From NCBI GenBank assembly GCA_947450355.1, contig CANFVB010000007.1, positions 1-35,325 on the forward strand: a stretch of 35,325 nucleotides of DNA, read 5' to 3'. The translations under genes and the position numbers were made by a program. Positions within the stretch are counted from its first letter, which is position 1, and each line of letters begins with the position of its first letter. Shown piece by piece: positions 23,154 through 34,509 of this stretch. The notes beneath the pieces were generated by a model that had not been told where the DNA came from, made no database searches, and worked only from the letters and a program-made list of their open reading frames with translations. The DNA is from Bacteroidota bacterium (lineage in GTDB: Bacteria; Bacteroidota; Bacteroidia; Flavobacteriales; Flavobacteriaceae).

Positions 23154-26100
23154 ATGATAACAAATCAGACTGAAAGATTGAATTTTGCCTCAACAAAAAA
23201 TATTCCTGACTATCCAGATTTTCTAGATGTTCAGGTTAAGTCGTTTAAAGATTTCTTTCAATTAGAAACTAAAACAGACGAAAGAGGCGACGAAGGTTTA
23301 TACAACACCTTCATGGAAAATTTCCCAATTACAGATACAAGAAATAACTTTGTATTGGAATTCCTAGATTATTTTGTAGATCCTCCTCGTTATACCATTC
23401 AAGAATGTATAGAAAGAGGTCTTACTTATAGTGTACCCCTTAAAGCAAGGTTAAAACTGTATTGTACAGATCCAGAACATGAAGATTTTGAAACGATTGT
23501 ACAAGATGTATATCTTGGAACAATTCCTTATATGACGCCAAGCGGTACTTTTGTAATCAATGGCGCAGAACGTGTTGTTGTTTCTCAATTGCACAGATCT
23601 CCAGGTGTTTTCTTTGGTCAATCATTCCATGCCAATGGAACAAAATTGTATTCTGCCAGAGTTATTCCTTTTAAAGGTTCTTGGATAGAATTTGCTACCG
23701 ATATTAATAGCGTTATGTATGCTTATATCGATAGAAAGAAAAAGTTACCTGTTACTACTCTTTTCCGTGCAATCGGTTTTGAAAGAGATAAGGACATTCT
23801 TGAGATATTTGATCTTGCCGAAGAAATTAAGGTTTCAAAAGCAGGTCTTAAAAAATATATTGGAAGAAAACTTGCTGCTCGTGTATTGAATACATGGCAC
23901 GAAGATTTCGTAGATGAAGATACTGGTGAAGTAGTTTCTATCGAACGAAATGAAATTATATTAGATAGAGACACAATTCTTGACAAAGATAATGTCGAGG
24001 AAATTGTAGAATCTAATGTAAAATCTGTTTTGTTACATAAAGAAGATAATAATGTAGTTGACTACTCTATTATTCACAATACGTTACAAAAAGATCCAAC
24101 AAACTCTGAAAAAGAAGCTGTTGAGCATATCTACAGACAATTGCGTAACGCAGAACCGCCTGATGAAGAAACTGCTCGTGGTATTATTGATAAATTATTC
24201 TTCTCAGATCAACGTTATAACTTAGGTGAAGTTGGTCGTTATAGAATGAACAAAAAATTAGGTTTAAATATTCCTATGGAAAAGCAAGTCTTGACCAAAG
24301 AGGATATTATAACTATCGTGAAATATTTGATTGAATTAATCAACTCTAAAGCTGAGATTGATGATATTGATCACTTATCAAACCGTCGTGTTAGAACTGT
24401 TGGTGAACAACTTTCTCAACAATTCGGTGTTGGTTTAGCTCGTATGGCGAGAACTATTAGAGAGAGAATGAACGTTAGAGATAACGAGGTGTTCACACCA
24501 ATTGATTTGATTAATGCTAAAACATTATCATCCGTTATTAACTCTTTCTTTGGTACTAACCAATTGTCTCAATTTATGGATCAAACCAATCCATTAGCTG
24601 AGATTACACACAAAAGAAGATTATCTGCGCTAGGACCAGGTGGACTTTCAAGAGAAAGAGCCGGGTTTGAAGTACGTGATGTTCACTACACGCATTACGG
24701 ACGTTTATGTCCAATTGAAACTCCTGAGGGACCAAACATTGGTTTGATTTCTTCACTTGGGGTTTATGCAAAAGTAAACGGAATGGGTTTCATCGAAACA
24801 CCTTACCGTATAGTAAAAGATGGAAAAATTGATCTAAACGCTACTCCTGTATATTTAAGTGCAGAAGAAGAAGAAGGAAAAATGATTGCTCAGGCAAATA
24901 TCCAAATGGACGCTACAGGTAAAATTACTGCCGATAACGTAATTGCACGTCAAGAAGGTGACTTCCCAGTAATTCACCCATCAAAAGTGGATTATACTGA
25001 TGTTGCTCCAAATCAAATTGCTTCAATTTCTGCTTCATTAATTCCTTTCTTGGAACATGATGATGCGAATAGAGCCTTGATGGGATCTAACATGATGCGT
25101 CAAGCAGTTCCGTTATTACGTCCTGAAGCACCAATTGTTGGTACAGGTTTAGAGCGCCAAGTTGCCTCTGATTCTAGAGTATTGATTAATGCTGAAGGTG
25201 ATGGTACTGTAATTTATGTTGATGCAAATATCATCACAATCAAATATGACCGTTCTGATGCAGAACGTATGGTTAGTTTTGAAGAAGATGAAAAAACATA
25301 CAATTTAATAAAATTCAGAAAAACAAATCAAAGTTCAAGTATCAACCTAAAACCTATCGTAAGAAAAGGGGACAGAGTAGTTCTTGGTCAAGTATTGTCA
25401 GAAGGATATGCAACTCAAAATGGTGAATTAGCTTTAGGTAGAAACCTTAAAGTTGCATTTATGCCATGGAAAGGATATAACTTCGAGGATGCAATTGTAA
25501 TTTCTGAAAAAGTAGTTCGTGACGATATTTTTACATCTATCCATATTGATGATTATTCATTAGAGGTTAGAGATACTAAATTAGGAAACGAAGAATTAAC
25601 GAATGATATTCCAAACGTTAGTGAAGAAGCTACTAAAGATTTAGATGAAAACGGAATGATTAGAATTGGTGCCGAAGTTAAACCTGGCGATATTCTAATT
25701 GGAAAAATTACACCTAAAGGAGAATCAGATCCTACTCCAGAAGAGAAATTGCTTCGAGCAATCTTCGGAGACAAAGCAGGAGATGTAAAAGATGCTTCAT
25801 TGAAAGCGTCACCTTCATTACACGGTGTTGTTTTAGATAAAAAATTGTTCGCAAGAGCCGTAAAAGACAAACGCAAACGTACGCAAGATAAAGATGCTTT
25901 GGCTGCTTTGGAAATGGAATTTGAAACGAAATTTGTTGAATTAAAAGACAAATTAATTGATAAACTTTTCAATATAATAAACGGAAAAACTTCACAAGGA
26001 GTTATGAATGATTTAGGAGAAGAAGTATTACCAAAAGGTAAAAAATATACTCTTAAAATGTTGAATTCTGTAGAAGATTTTGCTCACTTAAATAAAGGAC

Positions 26101-26966
26101 AATGGGTTTCTGATGATGATACCAATAAAATGGTAAATGATTTGATCCATAACTATAAAATTAAGTTGAACGATTTACAAGGTGGTTTAAGAAGAGAGAA
26201 ATTCACGATTACTGTTGGTGATGAATTGCCAGCTGGAATCTTGAAATTAGCTAAAGTTTATATCGCTAAAAAACGTAAATTGAAAGTTGGGGATAAAATG
26301 GCGGGACGTCACGGTAACAAAGGTATTGTTGCACGTATTGTTCGTCATGAAGATATGCCTTTCTTAGAAGATGGAACGCCTGTTGATATTGTGTTGAATC
26401 CACTTGGTGTACCTTCACGTATGAACATTGGTCAAATTTATGAAACGGTATTAGGATGGGCTGGACAGAAATTAGGTAGAAAATATGCTACTCCAATTTT
26501 TGACGGTGCAACTTTAGACCAAATTAATGAATTAACTGACGAAGCTGGAATTCCAAGATTCGGTCACACCTATCTTTATGATGGCGGAACTGGAGAACGT
26601 TTTCACCAAGCTGCAACAGTTGGAGTTATCTATATGTTGAAATTGGGTCACATGGTTGATGATAAAATGCACGCCCGTTCAATCGGACCATACTCATTAA
26701 TTACACAACAACCATTGGGTGGTAAAGCACAATTTGGAGGTCAGCGTTTTGGAGAGATGGAAGTTTGGGCATTAGAAGCGTATGGCGCATCAAGCACATT
26801 AAGAGAAATCTTGACAGTAAAATCTGATGATGTAATAGGTAGAGCTAAAACTTACGAAGCAATCGTTAAAGGAGAAGCAATGCCAGAACCAGGATTGCCA
26901 GAATCTTTCAATGTTTTAATGCATGAATTGAAAGGTCTTGGATTAGACATTCGTTTGGAAGAATAA
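23154..26966 (+). CDS. rpoB: DNA-directed RNA polymerase subunit beta
   Basis: This is the 1270-residue beta subunit, forming one side of the RNA polymerase cleft. Recognisable blocks include [20 protein letters not shown] (fork), the rifampicin-pocket region [20 protein letters not shown] and [40 protein letters not shown], and the C-terminal [15 protein letters not shown] and [20 protein letters not shown]. The rifampicin-pocket residues visible (Q, D, H-to-K in THKRR, S) look like the natural Bacteroidota pattern. I start at the ATG at 23154; an in-frame TTG at 23151 precedes it. It probably shares a transcript with rplL by readthrough and is followed by rpoC. Confidence 0.98.
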   Translation: MITNQTERLNFASTKNIPDYPDFLDVQVKSFKDFFQLETKTDERGDEGLYNTFMENFPITDTRNNFVLEFLDYFVDPPRYTIQECIERGLTYSVPLKARLKLYCTDPEHEDFETIVQDVYLGTIPYMTPSGTFVINGAERVVVSQLHRSPGVFFGQSFHANGTKLYSARVIPFKGSWIEFATDINSVMYAYIDRKKKLPVTTLFRAIGFERDKDILEIFDLAEEIKVSKAGLKKYIGRKLAARVLNTWHEDFVDEDTGEVVSIERNEIILDRDTILDKDNVEEIVESNVKSVLLHKEDNNVVDYSIIHNTLQKDPTNSEKEAVEHIYRQLRNAEPPDEETARGIIDKLFFSDQRYNLGEVGRYRMNKKLGLNIPMEKQVLTKEDIITIVKYLIELINSKAEIDDIDHLSNRRVRTVGEQLSQQFGVGLARMARTIRERMNVRDNEVFTPIDLINAKTLSSVINSFFGTNQLSQFMDQTNPLAEITHKRRLSALGPGGLSRERAGFEVRDVHYTHYGRLCPIETPEGPNIGLISSLGVYAKVNGMGFIETPYRIVKDGKIDLNATPVYLSAEEEEGKMIAQANIQMDATGKITADNVIARQEGDFPVIHPSKVDYTDVAPNQIASISASLIPFLEHDDANRALMGSNMMRQAVPLLRPEAPIVGTGLERQVASDSRVLINAEGDGTVIYVDANIITIKYDRSDAERMVSFEEDEKTYNLIKFRKTNQSSSINLKPIVRKGDRVVLGQVLSEGYATQNGELALGRNLKVAFMPWKGYNFEDAIVISEKVVRDDIFTSIHIDDYSLEVRDTKLGNEELTNDIPNVSEEATKDLDENGMIRIGAEVKPGDILIGKITPKGESDPTPEEKLLRAIFGDKAGDVKDASLKASPSLHGVVLDKKLFARAVKDKRKRTQDKDALAALEMEFETKFVELKDKLIDKLFNIINGKTSQGVMNDLGEEVLPKGKKYTLKMLNSVEDFAHLNKGQWVSDDDTNKMVNDLIHNYKIKLNDLQGGLRREKFTITVGDELPAGILKLAKVYIAKKRKLKVGDKMAGRHGNKGIVARIVRHEDMPFLEDGTPVDIVLNPLGVPSRMNIGQIYETVLGWAGQKLGRKYATPIFDGATLDQINELTDEAGIPRFGHTYLYDGGTGERFHQAATVGVIYMLKLGHMVDDKMHARSIGPYSLITQQPLGGKAQFGGQRFGEMEVWALEAYGASSTLREILTVKSDDVIGRAKTYEAIVKGEAMPEPGLPESFNVLMHELKGLGLDIRLEE

Positions 26967-26969
26967 TAT

Positions 26970-27042
26970 AGTTGATGGTTGGCGGTTGATGATTATTGGA
27001 AAAAATCCAAAACTATCAACCAACAACTAACAACCAACAACT
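26970..27042 (+). promoter_or_regulatory. Long imperfect hairpin between rpoB and rpoC
   Basis: TTGGA (26996-27000) pairs with TCCAA (27006-27010) around an A5 loop. Further out GGTTGAT (26984-26990) pairs with ATCAACC (27015-27021), and AGTTG (26970-26974) pairs with CAACT (27038-27042). The arms are built of GGTTG/CAACC words. There is no T run, so it is not a standard terminator. It could be a processing site or a repeat insertion. Confidence 0.6.
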
Positions 27043-27051
27043 TAAAATTTT

Positions 27052-30000
27052 ATGACTATGATGAATAATAGAAATAACAACAATAAAGATAAAAACCCTG
27101 TAGTTAAAAGGTTTAACAAAATTTCGATTGGTTTAGCGTCTCCAGAATCTATCTTGGCTGAGTCAAGAGGTGAGGTTTTGAAGCCTGAAACTATCAATTA
27201 TAGAACCCATAAACCAGAACGCGATGGACTTTTCTGCGAAAGAATATTTGGACCTGTAAAGGATTTCGAATGTGCTTGTGGAAAATACAAAAGAATCCGT
27301 TATAAAGGGATTGTTTGCGACCGTTGTGGGGTTGAAGTTACTGAGAAAAAAGTACGTAGAGATAGAGTAGGTCACATCAATTTGGTTGTGCCAATTGCTC
27401 ATATCTGGTATTTCCGTTCTCTTCCAAACAAAATTGGATATATCCTTGGATTGCCATCTAAGAAATTAGATATGATTATTTACTACGAAAGATACGTAGT
27501 AATCCAAGCGGGTATTGCCCAAAATGCTGAAGGAGAATCAGTACAAAGATTAGACTTTTTGACAGAAGAAGAATATCTAAATATTTTAGATACTTTGCCT
27601 GCCGATAACCAATATTTAGATGATTTTGATCCTAATAAATTTGTTGCCAAAATGGGAGCAGAGTGTATTATGGATTTGTTAGCACGTATCAATCTTGATG
27701 AATTATCTTATGATTTAAGACATAAAGCAAACAACGAAACATCTAAACAACGTAAAACTGAAGCATTAAAAAGATTACAAGTAGTGGAGTCTTTCCGTGA
27801 ATCTAACTTGAACCGTGAAAACCGTCCTGAATGGATGATTATGAAAGTGGTTCCTGTTATTCCACCAGAATTACGTCCTCTTGTGCCGCTTGATGGTGGT
27901 CGTTTTGCTACTTCAGATTTAAATGATTTATACCGTCGTGTAATTATACGTAACAACCGTTTGAAAAGATTAATGGAGATTAAAGCTCCAGAAGTTATCT
28001 TGAGAAACGAAAAACGTATGTTGCAAGAATCGGTAGATTCACTTTTCGATAATACGCGTAAAGCATCTGCTGTTAAAACAGAATCAAACAGACCTTTGAA
28101 ATCTTTATCAGATTCATTAAAAGGTAAACAAGGACGTTTCCGTCAAAATTTACTTGGAAAACGTGTGGATTATTCTGCTCGTTCGGTAATTGTTGTTGGA
28201 CCTGAATTGAAATTGTTTGAATGTGGTATCCCAAAAGATATGGCAGCTGAACTATACAAACCTTTTGTTATCCGTAAATTGATAGAAAGAGGAATTGTAA
28301 AAACAGTAAAATCAGCTAAGAAAATAATAGACAAAAAAGAGCCTGTAGTTTGGGACATCCTTGAAAATGTAATTAAAGGACATCCAATCTTACTGAATCG
28401 TGCTCCTACTTTGCACAGACTTGGTATTCAAGCATTCCAACCAAAATTAATTGAAGGAAAAGCAATCCAATTGCACCCTTTAGTTTGTACTGCATTTAAT
28501 GCGGATTTTGATGGGGATCAAATGGCAGTTCACTTGCCGTTAGGACCTGAGGCTATTTTGGAAGCACAGTTATTAATGTTGGCTTCTCATAATATCTTGA
28601 ATCCTGCCAATGGTGCGCCAATTACAGTACCTTCTCAGGATATGGTTTTGGGTCTATATTATATGACCAAAGAACGTATCTCGACTCCAGAACACATAAT
28701 TTTAGGTCAAGACTTAACTTTTTATTCTGCAGAAGAAGTAAATATTGCATTAAACGAAGGTAAATTAGAATTGAATGCTCGTGTGAAAATTCGTGCAAAA
28801 GATTTCAATGAAGCTGGTGAATTAGTATATAAAATTATTCAAACAACTGCAGGTCGTGTATTATTTAATGAAGTAGTACCTGAAGCAGCTGGATATATCA
28901 ATGATGTATTGACTAAGAAAAACCTTAGAGATATTATCGGTCACGTATTAAGTGTGACTAATGTTCCTACAACGGCTGCCTTCTTAGATAATATGAAAGA
29001 TATGGGTTACAAATTCGCCTTCAGCGGTGGATTGTCATTCTCTCTTGGTGATATTAGAATACCAGAACAAAAACCTAAATTAATTGCAGATGCCAGAGAA
29101 CAAGTTGACGGTATCTCTGCCAATTATAATATGGGACTTATTACCAATAACGAACGTTACAACCAAGTTATTGATGTTTGGACTTCTGCAAATGCCCAAC
29201 TTACAGAATTAGCAATGAAAAACATTAGAGAGGACCAACAAGGTTTCAACTCAGTGTATATGATGCTTGACTCTGGAGCAAGGGGTTCTAAAGAACAAAT
29301 TCGTCAGTTAACTGGTATGCGTGGATTGATGGCTAAGCCTAAAAAATCTACCGCTGGTGGTGGTGAAATTATTGAAAATCCAATTCTTTCTAACTTTAAA
29401 GAAGGACTATCGATTTTAGAATATTTCATTTCTACTCACGGTGCGCGTAAAGGACTTGCAGATACGGCTTTGAAAACTGCCGATGCAGGTTATTTAACAA
29501 GAAGACTACACGACGTTTCTCAAGACGTTATCGTAAATATTGAAGACTGTGGAACGCTTAGAGGTGTTGAAGTTTCAGCATTGAAAAAGAATGAAGAAAT
29601 TGTCGAAACCTTAGGAGAAAGAATTTTAGGACGTGTTGCTTTGCAAGATGTTGTAAATCCTTTAACAAACGAAGTTTTAGTTTACGGTGGTGAGCAAATT
29701 GTAGAAGCAACTATGCGTTTAATCGAAGCTTCTCCAATCGAGAAAGTAGAGGTTCGTTCGCCATTAGTTTGTGAAGCAACTAAAGGAATTTGTGCTAAAT
29801 GCTACGGAAGAAACTTAGCAACTGGAAAAATGACTCAAAGAGGTGAAGCTGTTGGTGTAATTGCCGCACAATCTATTGGAGAGCCAGGTACACAGTTGAC
29901 ATTACGTACATTCCACGTTGGTGGGGTTGCGGGTGGTATTTCTGAAGAATCAAGCATTCCTGCGAAATTCAACGGTCGTTTAGAAATAGAAGATCTTAAA

Positions 30001-31374
30001 ACTGTTAAAGGAGAAGATGCAGACGGTCAAGCTGTTGATATTGTAATCTCTCGTTCTACAGAATTGAAATTAATAGATGTTAAAACAGGTATTCTTTTAG
30101 CTACAAATAACATTCCTTACGGTTCAAGCATTTATGTGAAAGACGGTCAAGAAGTTGCAAAAGGAGAAGTTATCTGTAAATGGGATCCATATAATGGAGT
30201 TATTATTTCTGAATTTACTGGTAAAATTGCTTACGAAGATTTAGAGCAAGGACAATCATTTATGGTTGAAATTGATGAGCAAACTGGTTTCCAAGAAAAA
30301 GTAATTTCTGAAGGAAGAAACAAAAAATTAATTCCAACTTTATTGATTTACGGTAAAGACAACGAATTAATACGTTCATATAACTTACCAGTTGGAGCCC
30401 ACTTGATGGTTGACAATGGTGAGAAAATTAAAGCAGGTAAGATTTTAGTAAAAATCCCACGTCGTTCTTCAAAATCTGGAGATATCACAGGAGGTTTGCC
30501 AAGAATTACAGAGTTGTTAGAAGCTCGTAATCCATCGAATCCAGCAGTAGTTTCAGAAATTGACGGAGTTGTTACTTTCGGAAAAGTGAAAAGAGGAAAC
30601 CGTGAAATTGTTATCGAATCTAAATTCGGGGAGGTTAAAAAGTATTTAGTTAAACTTTCAAGCCAAATCTTAGTTCAAGAAAATGACTTTGTACGCGCAG
30701 GTGTACCATTGTCTGACGGAGCAATTACTCCAGACGATATCTTGAGAATTAAAGGGCCAGCAGCTGTTCAACAGTATTTGGTTAATGAAATTCAAGAAGT
30801 ATATCGTTTGCAAGGGGTGAAAATTAACGACAAACACTTTGAAGTAGTAATACGTCAAATGATGCGTAAAGTTAGAGTTCAAGATCCAGGAGATACCTTA
30901 TTCTTAGAAGACCAATTAATTCATACAAAAGACTTTATCGTTGAAAATGATAAATTATACGGTATGAAAGTGGTTGAAGATGCAGGTGACTCTCAAAACC
31001 TAAAAGCAGGACAAATTGTTTCCCCTCGTGAATTGCGTGATGAAAACTCACTATTGAAACGTAATGATAAGAATTTGGTTGTAGCTCGTGACGTAATCAC
31101 AGCAACTGCAACGCCAGTTTTACAAGGTATCACAAGAGCTTCACTTCAAACGAAATCATTCATTTCTGCAGCATCTTTCCAAGAAACTACAAAAGTATTA
31201 AATGAAGCAGCAGTAGCTGGTAAAATTGATTACTTAGAAGGATTGAAAGAAAATGTAATTGTAGGTCATAGAATCCCAGCCGGTACAGGTATGAGAGAAT
31301 ACGATCACACAATTGTAGGTTCAAAAGAAGACTTCCACGAAATGATGGCAAGTAAAGAAGAATACAATTATTAA
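27052..31374 (+). CDS. rpoC: DNA-directed RNA polymerase subunit beta'
   Basis: This is the beta' subunit, 1440 residues from the first ATG. The N-terminal zinc site is [20 protein letters not shown]. The catalytic NADFDGD is at residues 483-489 with the three magnesium-binding aspartates. The bridge/trigger region includes [20 protein letters not shown], and the second zinc site is [16 protein letters not shown]. The end, [13 protein letters not shown], is also typical. The true start could be 27052, 27058 or 27061 (M-T-M-M); the second or third matches the usual MNNRNN start better. There is no Shine-Dalgarno site. Confidence 0.98.
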   Translation: MTMMNNRNNNNKDKNPVVKRFNKISIGLASPESILAESRGEVLKPETINYRTHKPERDGLFCERIFGPVKDFECACGKYKRIRYKGIVCDRCGVEVTEKKVRRDRVGHINLVVPIAHIWYFRSLPNKIGYILGLPSKKLDMIIYYERYVVIQAGIAQNAEGESVQRLDFLTEEEYLNILDTLPADNQYLDDFDPNKFVAKMGAECIMDLLARINLDELSYDLRHKANNETSKQRKTEALKRLQVVESFRESNLNRENRPEWMIMKVVPVIPPELRPLVPLDGGRFATSDLNDLYRRVIIRNNRLKRLMEIKAPEVILRNEKRMLQESVDSLFDNTRKASAVKTESNRPLKSLSDSLKGKQGRFRQNLLGKRVDYSARSVIVVGPELKLFECGIPKDMAAELYKPFVIRKLIERGIVKTVKSAKKIIDKKEPVVWDILENVIKGHPILLNRAPTLHRLGIQAFQPKLIEGKAIQLHPLVCTAFNADFDGDQMAVHLPLGPEAILEAQLLMLASHNILNPANGAPITVPSQDMVLGLYYMTKERISTPEHIILGQDLTFYSAEEVNIALNEGKLELNARVKIRAKDFNEAGELVYKIIQTTAGRVLFNEVVPEAAGYINDVLTKKNLRDIIGHVLSVTNVPTTAAFLDNMKDMGYKFAFSGGLSFSLGDIRIPEQKPKLIADAREQVDGISANYNMGLITNNERYNQVIDVWTSANAQLTELAMKNIREDQQGFNSVYMMLDSGARGSKEQIRQLTGMRGLMAKPKKSTAGGGEIIENPILSNFKEGLSILEYFISTHGARKGLADTALKTADAGYLTRRLHDVSQDVIVNIEDCGTLRGVEVSALKKNEEIVETLGERILGRVALQDVVNPLTNEVLVYGGEQIVEATMRLIEASPIEKVEVRSPLVCEATKGICAKCYGRNLATGKMTQRGEAVGVIAAQSIGEPGTQLTLRTFHVGGVAGGISEESSIPAKFNGRLEIEDLKTVKGEDADGQAVDIVISRSTELKLIDVKTGILLATNNIPYGSSIYVKDGQEVAKGEVICKWDPYNGVIISEFTGKIAYEDLEQGQSFMVEIDEQTGFQEKVISEGRNKKLIPTLLIYGKDNELIRSYNLPVGAHLMVDNGEKIKAGKILVKIPRRSSKSGDITGGLPRITELLEARNPSNPAVVSEIDGVVTFGKVKRGNREIVIESKFGEVKKYLVKLSSQILVQENDFVRAGVPLSDGAITPDDILRIKGPAAVQQYLVNEIQEVYRLQGVKINDKHFEVVIRQMMRKVRVQDPGDTLFLEDQLIHTKDFIVENDKLYGMKVVEDAGDSQNLKAGQIVSPRELRDENSLLKRNDKNLVVARDVITATATPVLQGITRASLQTKSFISAASFQETTKVLNEAAVAGKIDYLEGLKENVIVGHRIPAGTGMREYDHTIVGSKEDFHEMMASKEEYNY

Positions 31375-31386
31375 TTCATTGTTTAA

Positions 31387-31430
31387 TCGTTTAATTGTTT
31401 TGTCGTAAATTTGATAAAACAATTAAGCGA
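31387..31430. promoter_or_regulatory. 15-bp inverted repeat enclosing a -7 element
   Basis: Arms 31387-31401 (TCGTTTAATTGTTTT) and 31416-31430 (AAAACAATTAAGCGA) are complementary except for one G-T position. The 14-nt centre contains TAAATTTG (31406-31413), an exact -7 consensus for the DUF3467 gene 39 nt downstream. No T run follows, so it looks more like an operator or RNA hairpin at the promoter than a terminator of rpoC. Confidence 0.65.
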
Positions 31431-31452
31431 AAACAATATAAATATTTATACA

Positions 31453-31755
31453 ATGAGCGAGCAACAAGGACAAATCAACATTGAATTAGATGAAAATATG
31501 GCGGAAGGAATTTATTCCAACTTAGCAATAATCAATCATTCGGCATCAGAATTTGTATTAGATTTTGTATGTATTATGCCTGGAACTCCAAAAGCCAAAG
31601 TGAAGTCAAGAATTATTTTGACGCCACAACACGCTAAAAGATTAGTAAAAGCGTTGGCAGAAAACGTTCACCGTTTTGAAGTCGCTCACGGCGAAATAAA
31701 AGACACCGAGCAACCCGCAATTCCTTTGAATTTTGGCCCTGCCGGTCAAGCATAA
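31453..31755 (+). CDS. DUF3467 family protein
   Basis: This 100-residue protein of the DUF3467 family is found beside rpoC in several Bacteroidota as far as I recall; its function is unknown. The core is GQINIELDENMAEGIYSNLA, then IINHSASEFVLDFVCIMPG, then KSRIILTPQHAKRLVKALAEN. I use the ATG at 31453 (MSEQQ). An upstream in-frame ATG/TTG region from 31411 lies inside the inverted repeat and has no family character. A strong terminator follows directly. Confidence 0.88.
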   Translation: MSEQQGQINIELDENMAEGIYSNLAIINHSASEFVLDFVCIMPGTPKAKVKSRIILTPQHAKRLVKALAENVHRFEVAHGEIKDTEQPAIPLNFGPAGQA

Positions 31756-31760
31756 ATTTT

Positions 31761-31791
31761 AAAAAGCCCCTTCGTATGAAGGGGCTTTTTT
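31761..31791 (+). terminator. Intrinsic terminator after the DUF3467 gene
   Basis: A perfect stem, AAAAAGCCCCTTC / GAAGGGGCTTTTT (13 bp), with a 4-nt loop GTAT and a T run, 6 nt after the stop codon. Confidence 0.96.
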
Positions 31792-31969
31792 ATGTTATAT
31801 ATCGATTTTTTTTATTTTTAAAATTTTAATTTATAACAATACACTTCAGTTAAATTTTAGGATTACTTTAATTCAATGCAGTATTTAGTAATTTATCTAA
31901 GTATTAAATGAGTATTAAAAATAAATCAATACTTTTTTTAATCATCATGTATTTTTAGATTTAAATTGT

Positions 31970-31977
31970 TATATTTG
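31970..31977 (+). promoter_or_regulatory. -7 element of the T9SS-protein gene
   Basis: TATATTTG is an exact TAnnTTTG match. The predicted start point falls within the palindrome that begins at the next base. No -33 TTG is seen, which suits a promoter that needs an activator or is tightly regulated. Confidence 0.55.
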
Positions 31978-31991
31978 TGTAATCGATTACA
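31978..31991. promoter_or_regulatory. cre-like palindromic operator
   Basis: TGTAATCGATTACA is a perfect 14-bp palindrome and fits the LacI/CcpA-family operator pattern TGWAANCGNTNWCA at every defined position. It sits directly after the -7 element, over the predicted transcription start, the classical place for a repressor. No LacI-family gene is in the window. Confidence 0.65.
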
Positions 31992-32083
31992 TGATGATTT
32001 TTTATTGCTGATTATTTAATGAACTCATTTTTAATCGAACATTATTTAAACTTTTAAACTTTAACAACTGAACTTTATTTATT

Positions 32084-32833
32084 ATGAAAAAAAAATTACT
32101 ATTATTTATTTTACCAATCGTTTTGCTATCAGTAACGATTAATGCTCAAAATCATACGTGGGATTTTTCAGATTCTACTATTTGGCCTGTAGCCGCAGGT
32201 CTAACTACCGATAGAACAGTAGATGGATTAAATATAATTGCAGGTGGTTCTGCTACTGGAACTATTGCTTCCTCTTCAGTTGCATTTAGTGATGGTTTTA
32301 CTTCTGTAAATGCAATGTCTAATGGATCTGCTACATTAACCGGAGTTATTCCAACAAAGCGCGGTTTGTCTTTTCCTGTTTCTGGTCCGTGTACTGTAAG
32401 TGTTTGGGTATCTACCTCATCAACAGGTAGAATTGCATCAATATCTAATGGTACTACTGTTTTAAATTCATATACTTCGGCATCTCCATCGCCGTATAAA
32501 ACAATTTTAACCGCTTCATATACAGGTGGAGCAGGAACGGTTTATGTTTATTCTAACAATACAATGATTTTTGCTAAAATTTCAGTTTCTTATGACCCAC
32601 TTAGTATTAATGAATTTAAAAATGAAACTGCCGCAGTCTTTTCTAATGGAAATCAAATTATGGTTTCTAATGTAAAATCTAACACTACAATTGAAATTTA
32701 CGCTATTACAGGAGCATTAGTTAAAACTATTGAAACAAATTCAGATACTAATTTCAATTTAAACTCTGGATTCTATATAGCTAAAGTTAAATCTTCCGAA
32801 GGTGAAAAATCTGTAAAATTATTAGTTAGATAA
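32084..32833 (+). CDS. Small secreted protein with type IX secretion sorting tail
   Basis: The 249-residue product has a signal peptide (MKKKLLLFILPIVLLSVTINA, residues 1-21). A beta-rich domain of about 150 residues begins NHTWDFSDSTIWPVA. A C-terminal type A sorting domain (about 175-249) shows SINEFKN, NGNQIMVSN, TTIEIYAITGALVKTIE and SGFYIAKVKSSEGEKSVKLL, ending in basic VKLLVR. It should leave the cell by the T9SS. The WDFSD opening recalls modules attached to pectate-lyase-type polysaccharide enzymes, but no catalytic domain is present, so a carbohydrate-binding or adhesin role is only a guess. It is single, with its own operator and terminator. Confidence 0.78.
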   Translation: MKKKLLLFILPIVLLSVTINAQNHTWDFSDSTIWPVAAGLTTDRTVDGLNIIAGGSATGTIASSSVAFSDGFTSVNAMSNGSATLTGVIPTKRGLSFPVSGPCTVSVWVSTSSTGRIASISNGTTVLNSYTSASPSPYKTILTASYTGGAGTVYVYSNNTMIFAKISVSYDPLSINEFKNETAAVFSNGNQIMVSNVKSNTTIEIYAITGALVKTIETNSDTNFNLNSGFYIAKVKSSEGEKSVKLLVR

Positions 32834-32851
32834 TTCTAAACTAAATCACAT

Positions 32852-32889
32852 AAAAAAAGAGGCTATCTATTCTGACAGCCTCTTTTTTT
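32852..32889. terminator. Bidirectional terminator between the T9SS gene and prfC
   Basis: AAAAAAAGAGGCT (32852-32864) pairs with AGCCTCTTTTTTT (32877-32889) around a 12-nt loop. With A and T runs on both sides it can serve the plus-strand gene and the converging prfC. Confidence 0.92.
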
Positions 32890-32900
32890 GTATTTAATAT

Positions 32901-34490
32901 CTACTCAAACTCCGAAGTAAAGAACAATTTTACATTTGGAAATTTATTCTGTGTCATTTGAATTGTGAAATCAGAATCGGCTAAAAACACCAATTGGTTG
33001 TATTTATCGTGTGCCAAAAATTTCTGTTTGATTCTTCTAAATTCTCTAAATTCTTCGCTTTTAGGATCTGTAGGTTTTACCCAACACGCTTTGTGAACGG
33101 GAAAATTCTCATAAGAACATTTAGCTCCGTATTCGTGTTCCAATCGGTATTGAATTACTTCATATTGTAATGCGCCAACAGTTCCAATGATTTTTCGGTT
33201 GTTCAATTCCAATGTAAATAACTGCGCCACACCTTCATCCATCAACTGGTCAACGCCTTTGTCCAATTGTTTTGCTTTCATCGGATCGGCATTATTGATG
33301 TATCTGAAATGCTCTGGCGAGAAACTCGGAATTCCTTTGAAACTCATGATTTCGCCTTCAGTTAAGGTATCACCAATTTTAAAATTCCCCGTGTCGTGCA
33401 AGCCCACAATATCTCCTGGATAGGAAATGTCAACGATTTCTTTTTTTTCAGCGAAAAATGCATTTGGACTCGAAAACTTTAGATTTTTCTTTTGACGAAC
33501 GTGATAATAGGGTTTGTTTCTTTCAAATGTTCCAGAAACAATTTTTATAAATGCCAATCTATCTCGGTGTTTTGGATCCATATTGGCGTGGATTTTAAAT
33601 ACAAAACCCGACATTTTTTCTTCTTTTGGATCAACCAATCTTGTTTCGGAATCTTTTGGTCTTGGCGATGGGGCAATTTCTACAAAGCAATCCAACAATT
33701 CTCGAACACCAAAATTATTCAATGCAGAACCAAAAAACACAGGTTGCAATTTTCCATCTAAATAATCTTGACGATTAAATTTTGGATAAACTTCATCAAT
33801 CAATTCTAATTCTTCTCGAAGTCGATCAGCAGGTTTTTGACCGATAATTTTCTCTAATTCAGGATTTTTGACATCTGAAAAAGCAATCGTTTCTTCAATA
33901 TTTTTTCGACTGTCACCACTGAATAAGTTGATATTGCGTTCCCAAAGATTATAAATCCCTTGAAAATCATAACCCATTCCAATTGGAAAACTCAAAGGGG
34001 TTACGGTCAATCCTAATTTTTGTTCCACTTCATCCATCAAATCAAAGGCATCTTTTCCTTCTCTATCTAATTTGTTGATAAAAACAATTATCGGAATATT
34101 TCGCATTCTACAAACAGAAACTAATTTTTCGGTTTGCTCTTCAACCCCTTTTGCAACGTCAATAACCACAATAACGCTATCAACGGCGGTTAAAGTTCGG
34201 AAAGTATCTTCAGCAAAATCCTTGTGTCCAGGCGTATCAAGAATGTTTATTTTTTTGTCTTTATAATTAAATGCCAAAACCGAAGTAGAAACCGAAATCC
34301 CTCTTTGGCGCTCAATTTCCATAAAATCGGAAGTCGCTCCTTTTTTAATTTTATTGTTTTTTACGGCTCCCGCTTCCTGAATTGCCCCACCAAAAAGTAA
34401 TAGTTTTTCAGTTAAAGTAGTTTTTCCAGCATCGGGATGCGATATAATTCCGAAAGTTCTTCGTCTTTCAATTTCTTTTAAAAAGCTCAT
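32901..34490 (-). CDS. prfC: Peptide chain release factor 3
   Basis: RF3 is the GTPase that removes RF1/RF2 from the ribosome after peptide release. The 529-residue product has G1 SHPDAGKTT (17-25), switch I GATSDFMEIERQRGISVSTS, G3 DTPGHKDFAEDTFRTL and G4 NKLDREGKD, and standard domains 2 and 3 (PVFFGSALNNFGVRELLDCF, IGTVGALQYEVIQYRLEHEY). The switch I sequence with SDFMEIERQRGIS separates RF3 from EF-G. Length is normal. It is transcribed towards the T9SS gene and shares a terminator with it. Confidence 0.97.
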   Translation of the reverse strand: MSFLKEIERRRTFGIISHPDAGKTTLTEKLLLFGGAIQEAGAVKNNKIKKGATSDFMEIERQRGISVSTSVLAFNYKDKKINILDTPGHKDFAEDTFRTLTAVDSVIVVIDVAKGVEEQTEKLVSVCRMRNIPIIVFINKLDREGKDAFDLMDEVEQKLGLTVTPLSFPIGMGYDFQGIYNLWERNINLFSGDSRKNIEETIAFSDVKNPELEKIIGQKPADRLREELELIDEVYPKFNRQDYLDGKLQPVFFGSALNNFGVRELLDCFVEIAPSPRPKDSETRLVDPKEEKMSGFVFKIHANMDPKHRDRLAFIKIVSGTFERNKPYYHVRQKKNLKFSSPNAFFAEKKEIVDISYPGDIVGLHDTGNFKIGDTLTEGEIMSFKGIPSFSPEHFRYINNADPMKAKQLDKGVDQLMDEGVAQLFTLELNNRKIIGTVGALQYEVIQYRLEHEYGAKCSYENFPVHKACWVKPTDPKSEEFREFRRIKQKFLAHDKYNQLVFLADSDFTIQMTQNKFPNVKLFFTSEFE

Positions 34491-34509
34491 ATAATGTATA
34501 AATGGATTG

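Larger units (their letters stand above)
31940..31999. promoter_or_regulatory. Inverted repeat framing the T9SS-protein promoter
   Basis: AATCATCATGTA (31940-31951) and TACATGATGATT (31988-31999) are perfect 12-bp inverted copies separated by 36 nt. The pair brackets the -7 element and overlaps the palindrome at 31978-31991. This fits binding of a dimeric or looping regulator, or an RNA structure if transcription starts upstream. Confidence 0.6.
31756..32083. other. Intergenic region upstream of the T9SS protein gene
   Basis: This region holds the DUF3467 terminator (31761-31791), then AT-rich DNA without visible structure to about 31939. A regulatory cluster of inverted repeat, -7 element and palindrome (31940-31999) comes next. 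A leader of about 90-100 nt with no apparent open frame precedes the ATG. Confidence 0.7.
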
